From an uncultured Mesocricetibacter sp. (GTDB lineage: Bacteria > Pseudomonadota > Gammaproteobacteria > Enterobacterales > Pasteurellaceae), in contig CAJPST010000115.1 of NCBI GenBank assembly GCA_905373425.1, forward strand, positions 1 to 7,279: a stretch of DNA of 7,279 nucleotides. Reading direction: 5' to 3'. The position numbers and the translations under genes were made by a program. This document shows positions 1 through 5,300 of this stretch, in pieces. The number at the start of each line of letters is the position of its first letter. The first letter of the stretch is position 1. A model generated the notes under the pieces. The model was not told where the DNA came from. It did not search any database and saw only the letters and a program-made list of their open reading frames with translations.

Positions 1-11
1 AAGGTACAAAA

Positions 12-566
12 ATGGACGCTTTAACGCTTTTAACTTCACGTAGTTCAGAAAAAAATTTAACCCTCCCCGCTCCTAACCCGGAACAATTAGAGAAAATTTT
101 TCAAGCAGCATTACACGCTCCGGATCACGGAAAATTAAAACCGTACCGTTTTATTGTGATTGAAAATGAAGGTTTGAGCAAATTAAGCAGCCTACTTAAA
201 AGTGCAGTTATCGAGCTGAATTTAGGCGAAAAACGTTTGCAAAAAGCAGAGAAATTTAGCCAAAAAGCACCGATGGTTATTGCCGTCGTGGCTAAAATAG
301 ATAAAACCATTGAGAAAGTTCCGGCATGGGAACAAATGCTATGCGCAGGTAGTGCGACTTATGCCATGCAACTTGCCGCAAACGCTCAGGGTTTTGATAA
401 CGTTTGGGTTACTGCACCTTGGGTGAACGGAACTGAATTACGCCAAGCATTACACTGCAAAGCAAATGACAAAGTGATTGCATTTCTACTTATCGGTACA
501 GCAGTAGAAAAACGCCTGCGTGAACCTAAATCAGCCGATTTAACAAAATTTGTTTCTTATTTATAG
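12..566 (+). CDS. ydjA: YdjA-type FMN-dependent NAD(P)H nitroreductase
   Basis: This 184-residue protein belongs to the small nitroreductase family, cytosolic homodimeric flavoproteins that pass electrons from NAD(P)H through FMN. The E. coli member YdjA is about 183 residues and aligns end to end from memory: it starts MDAL.LL..R, has APDH..PyRF.VIE near residues 36-50, WEQ...AG near the middle, and ends FVSYL (E. coli FVTYF). Arg10, the APDH/PYRF stretch and the late LIGTA strand sit where FMN contacts lie in this family. The start is supported by AAGG at 1-4, seven bases before the ATG. The natural substrate is not known for the family member. In E. coli and, as I recall, H. influenzae the gene sits next to sppA, so sppA may lie just upstream, outside the window. 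No clear terminator follows it. Its last ~39 bases are duplicated at 2319-2357. Confidence 0.93.
   Translation: MDALTLLTSRSSEKNLTLPAPNPEQLEKIFQAALHAPDHGKLKPYRFIVIENEGLSKLSSLLKSAVIELNLGEKRLQKAEKFSQKAPMVIAVVAKIDKTIEKVPAWEQMLCAGSATYAMQLAANAQGFDNVWVTAPWVNGTELRQALHCKANDKVIAFLLIGTAVEKRLREPKSADLTKFVSYL
528..566 (+). repeat. Imperfect direct repeat, copy 1 (3' end of the nitroreductase gene)
   Basis: Positions 538-566 match 2329-2357 at 26 of 29 bases (differences at 552, 561 and 566). Over 528-566 the match is 31 of 39. Read in the gene's frame, this copy ends DLTKFVSYL-stop and the other reads NLTKFISYL followed by Tyr. A short GCAAT follows both copies (573-577 and 2360-2364) with a small gap, so similarity may run slightly past the stop codon. 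Confidence 0.8.
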
Positions 567-673
567 TTGATAGCAATCGGTTCTATACTTGCATTCTTGC
601 TAATACAAAGTAAATTGAAACACCGGTCGTAAGATGATTTTATATGGTAGGAAATTAAAAGGTTACTTGAAAA

Positions 674-927
674 ATGACAATCCGTAATTTGTTTCTTACC
701 TGTGTTTTAATTTACTCCTTTGCAGTGGTTAGCTTGGAAACAGCACTCAACTTGTAACTGAGCAACAAGTTTTACAATTAGCCGAAACCTATGAAGTACA
801 ACCTTAAACGTATCGAGTAGAAAAGATAGTAGCAGCGCTGTCAAAATCTGAAGGCTTTAAATCTAAAAAACACTCCGAAAATCGACCGCACTTTTCTTAT
901 TTTATTAGCAATGAAGCCGTCATCTAA
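674..927 (+). pseudogene. Decayed gene for a small, possibly lipoprotein-like protein
   Basis: I do not recognise the family. From ATG 674 the frame gives a signal-like start (MTIRNLFLTCVLI). A shift to the next frame near 710-715 then continues with LLLCSG, a TAG codon at 730-732, LGNSTQLVTEQQVLQLAETYEVQP, a TAA codon at 805-807, and a lysine-rich helix-prone tail (TYRVEKIVAALSKSEGFKSK) that ends at TAA 925-927. If TAG 730 was once a Cys codon, LCSG-C-LG would resemble a lipobox, suggesting a small lipoprotein. That is inference. One frameshift plus two internal stops argue for a dead gene. An uptake sequence lies in its 3' part. In the gene-poor stretch 567-1020 this is the only structure I can support; 567-673 and 928-1020 show nothing further that is convincing. 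Confidence 0.45.
885..893 (-). other. DNA uptake signal sequence core (AAGTGCGGT)
   Basis: ACCGCACTT on the plus strand is an exact copy of the Haemophilus-type uptake core, here on the minus strand. The competence machinery of Pasteurellaceae prefers DNA carrying it. This copy lies in the decayed gene at 674-927, within the islet bracketed by the nitroreductase end repeats. Confidence 0.85.
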
Positions 928-1020
928 ACAACTTGGCCTTTATACTCAACAGGCACAAACCGAGAACTCTCTTAGCTATGCATATGGTTCTCTTAAACAT
1001 AGGTTATCGCTAATATATCT

Positions 1021-1683
1021 TTACATTAAACATTGTTCAACGGCCGACCATACTTCCGGTAATTCAGTAAAACCATCCGTTGCTAAAAAATGCCCTCCGT
1101 TGCTTATTTCAACTATATGTGCATTTAGCTGTGTTGCCAATACATGACTGGCTTGTGGCGCAACAATAGGATCGTTCTTACTGATGATGCAGTAAATTTG
1201 TTGCGTCATTGCTCGAATTGTCGCCATATCTATCATAGTACGGTCAACATAAGCATCAATATTAAAATTATCAATCTGTGATAAACTAGGAATGCGAGCA
1301 CCGAATCCTGCGACCAAAATGATGCCGCCAACCTTTTGCGGATGCAAAGTACTCAAATAATGCAGCAGGCTAATCGTGCCCAAACTATGAGCAACAAATA
1401 CGCAACGTTCGTCAGGCATACCTATATATTGACTTAATGTTTGTTGCCAAGCTGTAAAATCAGGCTGTTTGCTATTTGGTAGAGGAATTGAAACAACATT
1501 AACTTTTTGCATTTGTAATTTCTTGTTCAACCAAGGAAACCAATGATCTTGTGGGGTTGCTCCATAACCATGAATAATATAAACCGTACTGTTTTTTATG
1601 AAATTAGTACTTTGGGCTAAAGAGATCCCACTTAGCGCTAATCCTGAACCCAAACTTAAATAGCAAAATTGTCGTCTGTTCAT
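1021..1683 (-). CDS. Exported RBBP9/YdeN-type alpha/beta serine hydrolase
   Basis: This is a 220-residue alpha/beta-hydrolase. An HGYG oxyanion-type motif is at residues 38-41, followed by a DHW.PWL stretch typical of the RBBP9/YdeN family. The nucleophile elbow is AHSLG with Ser100. The acid is Asp171 (SKNDPIV) and the catalytic His is His198 (NGGHF). The catalytic part is about 195 residues, the normal family size. Unusually, residues 1-24 look like an export signal: MNRRQF (Arg3-Arg4), a hydrophobic run 7-23, and a SLA/Q cleavage candidate. The twin Arg followed by x-F suggests the Tat route, though the usual Ser/Thr before RR is Asn here. The substrate is unknown; the family includes esterase-like enzymes. 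AGGA lies nine bases before the ATG on the minus strand. The gene is divergent from the merR gene, which probably controls it. Confidence 0.85.
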   Translation of the reverse strand: MNRRQFCYLSLGSGLALSGISLAQSTNFIKNSTVYIIHGYGATPQDHWFPWLNKKLQMQKVNVVSIPLPNSKQPDFTAWQQTLSQYIGMPDERCVFVAHSLGTISLLHYLSTLHPQKVGGIILVAGFGARIPSLSQIDNFNIDAYVDRTMIDMATIRAMTQQIYCIISKNDPIVAPQASHVLATQLNAHIVEISNGGHFLATDGFTELPEVWSAVEQCLM

Positions 1684-1716
1684 AATAAGTCATCCTAATT
1701 ACAAAAAAGTAGCTAT

Positions 1717-1747
1717 AATATAATGCATGACATAATGTTAGAGTCAA
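1717..1747 (-). promoter_or_regulatory. Candidate hydrolase promoter with 19-base spacer, possible MerR site
   Basis: On the minus strand TTGACT (1747-1742) is followed after exactly 19 bases by TATATT (1722-1717). This puts the transcript start near 1710, about 27 bases before the hydrolase ATG. A 19-20 base spacer is the hallmark of promoters activated by MerR-family proteins, and a merR gene diverges from here. The spacer holds a CATTAT direct repeat, but I see no clean dyad. AT-rich DNA yields such matches by chance, so this is tentative. Confidence 0.4.
1719..1724 (+). promoter_or_regulatory. Candidate -10 element for merR
   Basis: TATAAT occurs exactly at 1719-1724 and again, overlapping, at 1714-1719. 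I find no convincing -35 at 16-18 bases. A start of transcription near 1731 would give a leader of about 28 bases to ATG 1759 and would exclude the upstream ATG at 1723. It overlaps the candidate promoter of the divergent hydrolase, so one bound regulator could affect both genes. Confidence 0.35.
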
Positions 1748-1758
1748 TAAGGAACGAT

Positions 1759-2106
1759 ATGCATATCAGTGAATTTGCCAAAGCATGCGGTACCAGTGTA
1801 CGAATGATCCGTTTTTATGAAAAATTAAATCTGATTACCCCGTTACGTAATCCAAACGGCTATCGTCGTTATGTAGAACAGGATATAAATTATGTAAAAA
1901 AAATCATATTGCTTAATCATGCCGGGTTGCCGCTAAAAGATATTGCTCTACTGCGCACCTGCTTGAATGAAGAACCTCAAAATTTTTGTGCCGAATTACG
2001 CGGAAAGTTAGAACATACTCAACGTTCTATTGAGCAACACATAAAAACATTGGAACAATCTAAGACGTTAATTAGTAAACTATTGGTAATGGACAAAAAG
2101 AAATGA
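1759..2106 (+). CDS. MerR-family transcriptional regulator without C-terminal metal loop
   Basis: This is a 115-residue DNA-binding protein. Residues 1-22 form the MerR helix-turn-helix (MHISEFAKACGTSVRMIRFYEK), followed by the wing (RNPNGYRRY), the effector-linking helices (GLPLKDI) and a C-terminal coiled helix for dimer formation. ATG 1759 is preferred over ATG 1723 because AAGGA (1749-1753) sits five bases before it, family members start at this point, and -10 candidates overlap 1723. Cysteines are at 10, 68 and 77. Cys77 aligns roughly with the dimer-helix Cys of MerR/CueR-type sensors (Cys82 in MerR). The protein stops right after the helix and lacks the downstream Cys-x(n)-Cys loop of metal sensors. 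A redox, aldehyde or other small-molecule signal is therefore as likely as a metal. It is divergent from the hydrolase, its probable target. Its stop overlaps an ATG (ATGA) opening the decayed frame at 2103. Confidence 0.88.
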   Translation: MHISEFAKACGTSVRMIRFYEKLNLITPLRNPNGYRRYVEQDINYVKKIILLNHAGLPLKDIALLRTCLNEEPQNFCAELRGKLEHTQRSIEQHIKTLEQSKTLISKLLVMDKKK

Positions 2107-2357
2107 AGCTTATTGACCGGTTACTTGATTCGAATAAAATGGTTGTTAAACAATCATGGAAATAGGCTTTTAGCCATTGGCAGAATGCAAGTTGACGATT
2201 TGGTTATCTTCTATTTACAGCCTTATCATTGAGCAGTAAGTCCAATTGACAGGTATTACCTCAATCTTAGGCTACTTTCAATTAAATAGTAAATTGCGGA
2301 ACCAGGCTAGCAATAACCAAATGACTTAATTTAACAAAATTTATTTCTTATCTATAC
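2103..2357 (+). pseudogene. Decayed gene overlapping the merR stop, with a nitroreductase-like C-terminus
   Basis: An ATG overlaps the merR stop codon as ATGA, the spacing of a translationally coupled second gene. The frame gives MKLIDRLLDSNKMVVKQSWK, then a stop at 2163-2165 and several more stops. Without a frameshift it ends GTRLAITK-stop-L-NLTKFISYLY. That ending aligns with the nitroreductase C-terminus (GT....RL...K...DLTKFVSYL) if four residues are missing. The middle (for example RFGYLLFTALSLS) I cannot match to anything. The simplest reading is a dead, shrunken relative of the nitroreductase once co-transcribed with merR. Alternatively, only the last ~39 bases are nitroreductase-derived, left by an insertion, and the rest is unrelated. 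No other gene is visible between 2107 and 2430. Confidence 0.45.
2319..2357 (+). repeat. Imperfect direct repeat, copy 2 (displaced nitroreductase 3' end)
   Basis: This is the partner of 528-566, in the same orientation and about 1.79 kb downstream. The densest identity is 26 of 29 bases at 2329-2357. The stop codon TAG of copy 1 is TAC here and other in-frame stops precede it, so it is a non-coding relic. Together the two copies bracket the lipoprotein relic, hydrolase and merR genes. Confidence 0.8.
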
Positions 2358-2375
2358 AAGCAATTCTTTAATAGA

Positions 2376-2404
2376 AAATGCAGAAATCTTTTCTTTCTGC
2401 GTTT
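2376..2404. terminator. Bidirectional rho-independent terminator between folE and the merR side
   Basis: GCAGAAA (2380-2386) and TTTCTGC (2394-2400) form a 7-bp stem with a 7-base loop. It extends outward through a T-G wobble and three A-T pairs to about 11 bp. A short T-run (TTT at 2402-2404, then ATC) follows on the plus strand and ATTTTC follows on the minus strand. It would end folE transcripts from the right and merR-side transcripts from the left. Confidence 0.65.
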
Positions 2405-2430
2405 ATCTTAGAAAAATCACATTAATGGTT

Positions 2431-3090
2431 CTATTTATTAATTAAAGTTAAAAACTCTTTGCGTGTTTCGCGGTCTTCTAAAAATACGCCACCGAATGCC
2501 GAAGTAATTGTGCAACTATTAGCGTCTTTAATTCCACGGCATTTTACGCAGAAATGTGTAGCACGCACATAAACCGCCACATCCTCTGTTTCTAAAATGG
2601 TTTGAAAAGCAAGCAAAATTTGTTCGGTTAAGCGCTCTTGTACTTGCGGACGTTGAGCAAAAAATGCCACTACCCGATTAATTTTAGACAGCCCGATTAC
2701 CCATTTTTTCGGATAATATGCAACGGAAACTTTACCATCAATAGTAACAAAATGATGCTCACAAGTGCTGGTTAGGGTTACATCGTCCACTAAAACCATT
2801 TCACTCACTTTCATTCTGTTTTCGATATTAGTAATCTTAGGGAAATTAGCGTAATCCAACCCGCTGAAAATTTCATCTACAAACATCTTTGTCAGACGTG
2901 TCGGTGTTTCCCTGATACTGTCATCATTCAAATCCAAGCCGATTAATGACAATACTTCACGCATTTTTTTTTCAATTTCATCGCGGCGTTGTCGTTTGCC
3001 TTGTTTTGGCAGAATCATAGGGGTTTCAATCCCCCTTTCGGCTAGCGCATCGCGTACTTTTTGCGCTTCCGCTGAAATCTCACTACTCAT
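2431..3090 (-). CDS. folE: GTP cyclohydrolase I
   Basis: This enzyme converts GTP to 7,8-dihydroneopterin triphosphate and formate, the first step of tetrahydrofolate synthesis, in the cytosol as a homodecamer. The 219 residues match the E. coli length (222). The zinc ligands Cys110, His113 and Cys181 are all present in TSTCEHHF and THFCVKCRGI, together with catalytic His112. GLSKINR, AQRPQVQERLT and the ending TRKEFL are also intact. The RETPTRL stretch (60-66) is the usual N-terminal signature. Cys184 and Cys193 are extra relative to E. coli, but I recall the CVKC form in Haemophilus too. GGGAG lies just ahead of the ATG on the minus strand. It is divergent from moeA with about 128 bases between them, and its transcript runs into the hairpin at 2376-2404. 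Confidence 0.97.
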   Translation of the reverse strand: MSSEISAEAQKVRDALAERGIETPMILPKQGKRQRRDEIEKKMREVLSLIGLDLNDDSIRETPTRLTKMFVDEIFSGLDYANFPKITNIENRMKVSEMVLVDDVTLTSTCEHHFVTIDGKVSVAYYPKKWVIGLSKINRVVAFFAQRPQVQERLTEQILLAFQTILETEDVAVYVRATHFCVKCRGIKDANSCTITSAFGGVFLEDRETRKEFLTLINK

Positions 3091-3116
3091 TTATTACTCC
3101 CATAATTTGTTTGCGT

Positions 3117-3122
3117 ATTCTA
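3117..3122 (-). promoter_or_regulatory. Candidate -10 element for folE
   Basis: TAGAAT on the minus strand lies 27 bases before the folE ATG, at a suitable distance for a short leader. The hexamer 17 bases upstream is TTTATT, a weak -35. It lies in the spacer shared with moeA, and nothing resembling a riboswitch is visible there. Confidence 0.35.
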
Positions 3123-3178
3123 GCAGAGTCTATCTTAAGAATAAAATGAGAATAATCACTACAAGCGATGAAAAGTTT

Positions 3179-3187
3179 TGGTAAAAT
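3179..3187 (+). promoter_or_regulatory. Extended -10 promoter of moeA-moeB
   Basis: TGGTAAAAT fits the extended -10 form TGnTAtAAT with one mismatch in the hexamer (TAAAAT, 3182-3187). No good -35 is visible, which is acceptable for extended -10 promoters. Transcription would begin near 3194, leaving a leader of about 25 bases. This excludes the in-frame ATG at 3168 as the moeA start. Confidence 0.55.
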
Positions 3188-3218
3188 ACGGCAACTTCTC
3201 TTTAATCAGGAATTATTT

Positions 3219-4439
3219 ATGCTATCGCTAGAACAAGCTCTAGACTATATTTTAGAAACACCACCGGCGGATTCAATGAAAAACATTGAAACCTTGTCAT
3301 TGGAACAAGCACATAATCGTGTTTGTGCTCAAAATGTCATTTCGCCGATTAACGTACCATCTTTTGATAATTCAGCGATGGATGGCTATGCCGTGCGTTT
3401 AAAGGATTTGACTCAAACAATGACTCTACCTATTGCAGGTAAATCTTTTGCGGGTAATCCTTTTACAGACCAATGGCAACCTTTAAGTGTAGTTAGAATT
3501 ATGACCGGCGCAATGATTCCCGAAGGAACCGATGCCGTAGTAATGCAAGAAGACGTGACCGTAAACGAAGATGGCAGCGTAACATTTAACACTCTTCCGA
3601 AAATTAATCAAAATATCCGTCGTGTCGGTGAAGATGTAAAACAGGGCGACGTGGTGGTAAAGTGCGGTCAGTTTTTAAATCAGTTTTCATTGCCACTACT
3701 CGCTTCCCTCGGCATTCCTCAAGTAAAGGTTTTCCCACGTTTGAAAGTCGCTGTCTTATCTACAGGGGACGAACTGGTTCCAGTCGGACAACCATTAAAG
3801 GAAGGGCAAATCTATGATACCAACCGCTTTGCTGTAAAATTGATGTTGGAAAAAATGAATTGCGAAATTTTAGATTTCGGCATTCTACCCGATCGCGAAG
3901 CGGAGTTTGAAGCAGCGTTTATTGATGCTCAGAAACAAGCGGATTTGGTAATTACTAGTGGCGGGGTTTCTGTTGGAGAAGCAGATTTCACCAAAACTGT
4001 GTTGGAAAAAGTCGGTAAAATCAACTTTTGGAAGCTGGCAATCAAACCGGGGAAACCATTTGCTTTCGGTAAACTGGAACACGCTTGGTTTTGTGGCTTG
4101 CCGGGCAACCCCGTCTCCGCGTTGGTAACATTCTATCAGCTCGTTCAGCCGGTTATTGCACGTTTAAGTGGCGTAGCCGAATATCAACGCCCTATGCAAT
4201 TTCCTGCGCTTGCTGCAAAGGATTTGAAAAAAGCCGTAGGACGTTTAGATTTTCAACGCGGTTTTTACCAAATTAATGCGCAGGGGCAACTTGAAGTCCA
4301 CCCGGTCGGTTTCCAAGGGTCACATATGTTCAGTTCTTTTATGCAGAGTAATTGCTTCATTGTGTTAGAACGTGAGCGCGGTAATGTCTGTGCGGGTGAA
4401 ACCGTGACAATTGAACCTTTTAACCACATTTTAACTTAA
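3219..4439 (+). CDS. moeA: Molybdopterin molybdenumtransferase MoeA
   Basis: MoeA uses adenylylated molybdopterin and molybdate to make molybdenum cofactor, as a cytosolic homodimer. From ATG 3219 the protein is 406 residues (E. coli 411) and aligns throughout. Visible family motifs are FDNSAMDGYAVR (49-60, with Asp55 matching E. coli Asp59), RIMTGA (93-98), GED (137-139), STGDEL (181-186), the molybdopterin-binding SGGVSVGEAD (247-256), KPGKP (276-280) and GLPGNPVSA (293-301). C-terminal domain IV ends GETVTIEPFN. The start at 3219 is chosen because AGGAA (3208-3212) lies six bases before it and the protein begins like the family. The longer frame from ATG 3168 would start upstream of the transcript start. 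moeB follows after a single base, so the two are an operon. An uptake sequence is embedded at codons for V-K-C-G. Confidence 0.96.
   Translation: MLSLEQALDYILETPPADSMKNIETLSLEQAHNRVCAQNVISPINVPSFDNSAMDGYAVRLKDLTQTMTLPIAGKSFAGNPFTDQWQPLSVVRIMTGAMIPEGTDAVVMQEDVTVNEDGSVTFNTLPKINQNIRRVGEDVKQGDVVVKCGQFLNQFSLPLLASLGIPQVKVFPRLKVAVLSTGDELVPVGQPLKEGQIYDTNRFAVKLMLEKMNCEILDFGILPDREAEFEAAFIDAQKQADLVITSGGVSVGEADFTKTVLEKVGKINFWKLAIKPGKPFAFGKLEHAWFCGLPGNPVSALVTFYQLVQPVIARLSGVAEYQRPMQFPALAAKDLKKAVGRLDFQRGFYQINAQGQLEVHPVGFQGSHMFSSFMQSNCFIVLERERGNVCAGETVTIEPFNHILT
3660..3668 (+). other. DNA uptake signal sequence core inside moeA
   Basis: This is an exact AAGTGCGGT, encoding part of V-K-C-G near residues 147-150 of MoeA. 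Uptake sequences inside genes are common in this family and mark long residence in a competent host lineage. Confidence 0.85.
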
Positions 4440-4440
4440 A

Positions 4441-5166
4441 ATGACGGAACTTACACAAGCAGAAGAACTGCGTTACAACCGCCAAATCGTACTGAAAGCA
4501 ATAGATTTTGACGGACAAGAAAAATTAAAAGGCAGCAAAATGTTAATCGTCGGTCTAGGCGGATTAGGTTGTGCAGCAAGCCAATATTTAACTGTTGCCG
4601 GTGTAGGGCATTTGACGTTACTGGATTTTGATACCGTATCGCTATCTAACTTACAACGTCAAGTGCTACATGATGACAGCCGCTTAGATATGCCGAAAGT
4701 GGAATCAGCTAAACTCTCTTTGCAGCGTCTCAATCCGCATATTCAAATTAATACCCTTAACGGTTTATTAGGAGAAGAAAAGCTTACCGAAGTAATATCG
4801 CACTTTGATGTAGTTTTGGATTGTACTGATAACGTAGAAACTCGAAACCAACTTGACATAGCTTGTCGAAAAAATAAAGTTCCATTAGTATCCGGTGCGG
4901 CAATCCGAATGGAAGGGCAAGTTTCCGTATTCACCTATGAAGCTGAAACACCAACCTACCAAACCTTGAGTCGATTATTTGGTGAGAATGTACTAAGCTG
5001 CATGGAAGCTGGCGTGCTAGCCCCTATTGTTGGTATCGTCGGATCTATTCAGGCATTGGAAGCCATCAAAGTGCGGTTGAAAATTGGCACAAATTTGTGT
5101 GGCAGACTACTGATGATTGATGGGTTAAATATGACTATACGAGAAATTAAATTGCCTTCGATTTAA
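4441..5166 (+). CDS. moeB: Molybdopterin-synthase adenylyltransferase MoeB, zinc site absent
   Basis: MoeB is an E1-like enzyme that adenylates the C-terminal glycine of MoaD so that it can receive sulfur for molybdopterin synthesis. The 241 residues align without gaps to E. coli MoeB over most of the length. Shared features are RYNRQI (Arg14), the nucleotide loop GLGGLG (38-43), LLDFD with Asp62, NLQRQ (Arg73), PKVESA (Lys86), DCTDN (Asp130) and SGAAIRMEGQ. Residues equivalent to E. coli Cys172 and Cys175 are Thr172 and Thr175 (PTYQTLSRLF), and the protein ends REIKLPSI, before the second Cys-x-x-Cys. All four structural zinc ligands are therefore missing, although the ATP site looks intact. 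Cys187 (LSCMEAG) is kept. Its ATG lies one base after the moeA stop with no clear ribosome-binding site, so translation is probably coupled to moeA. An uptake sequence lies near its 3' end. Confidence 0.95.
   Translation: MTELTQAEELRYNRQIVLKAIDFDGQEKLKGSKMLIVGLGGLGCAASQYLTVAGVGHLTLLDFDTVSLSNLQRQVLHDDSRLDMPKVESAKLSLQRLNPHIQINTLNGLLGEEKLTEVISHFDVVLDCTDNVETRNQLDIACRKNKVPLVSGAAIRMEGQVSVFTYEAETPTYQTLSRLFGENVLSCMEAGVLAPIVGIVGSIQALEAIKVRLKIGTNLCGRLLMIDGLNMTIREIKLPSI
5069..5077 (+). other. DNA uptake signal sequence core inside moeB
   Basis: This is an exact AAGTGCGGT encoding part of I-K-V-R-L (about residues 209-213), just before the C-terminal stretch that differs most from E. coli MoeB. Confidence 0.85.
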
Positions 5167-5228
5167 AGATATATTAAGGCGTATTTTCAATTGAGGAGAT
5201 AGCCTAACTAGATAAAGCAGCTTTAAAC

Positions 5229-5268
5229 AAAAGTGCGGTTAAAAATAGATAAATTAACCGCACTTTTT
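5229..5268. terminator. Bidirectional terminator built from two inverted uptake sequences
   Basis: AAGTGCGGT at 5231-5239 is mirrored by ACCGCACTT at 5257-5265. The full perfect inverted repeat has 14-bp arms (5229-5242 and 5254-5267) around an 11-base AT-rich loop. TTTTT follows on the plus strand, and TTTTGTTT reads out on the minus strand. It sits between the converging moeB and lipoprotein genes. Paired uptake sequences acting as terminators are well known in Haemophilus. Confidence 0.9.
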
Positions 5269-5277
5269 ATTTAATTT

Positions 5278-5300
5278 TAATCAATAATAATTATTGATTA
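5278..5300. repeat. AT-only palindrome over the lipoprotein stop codon
   Basis: TAATCAATAAT (5278-5288) and ATTATTGATTA (5290-5300) are perfect complements around a single A. The right arm covers the last codon and stop of the minus-strand lipoprotein gene, and TTTTTC follows on the plus strand. It could be a weak extra hairpin stabilising or ending transcripts, but with almost no GC pairs its strength is doubtful. Confidence 0.5.

Noticed and set aside
686..698. A third copy of the nitroreductase end (13 identical bases, AATTTGTTTCTTA)
   Set aside because: Identity does not extend to either side and the sequence is AT-rich, so chance cannot be excluded. The upstream resemblance to the protein tail needs stops and gaps.
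962..992. GAGAAC/GTTCTC inverted repeat downstream of the hydrolase gene as its terminator
   Set aside because: Only six pairs around a 19-base loop and no T-run after it on the minus strand.
911..1147. Plus-strand 78-residue open frame
   Set aside because: It overlaps the 3' end of the relic and runs antisense into the well-supported hydrolase gene; it has no ribosome-binding site and no recognisable motif.
1723..1758. Upstream ATG extending the MerR protein by 12 residues
   Set aside because: There is no ribosome-binding site, it overlaps -10 candidates, and the added residues are not part of the family's N-terminus. ATG 1759 has AAGGA at proper spacing.
3168..3218. Upstream ATG extending MoeA by 17 residues
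   Set aside because: It lies upstream of the predicted transcript start, and family alignment plus AGGAA at 3208-3212 favour ATG 3219.
3091..3218. Molybdenum-cofactor or folate riboswitch between folE and moeA
   Set aside because: The predicted leaders are only about 20-30 bases and no substantial paired structure is visible.
3885..4082. Minus-strand open frame inside moeA (and similar antisense frames in moeB, sohB, the lipoprotein and the nitroreductase)
   Set aside because: These are shadows of strongly conserved genes, with no start signals or motifs of their own.
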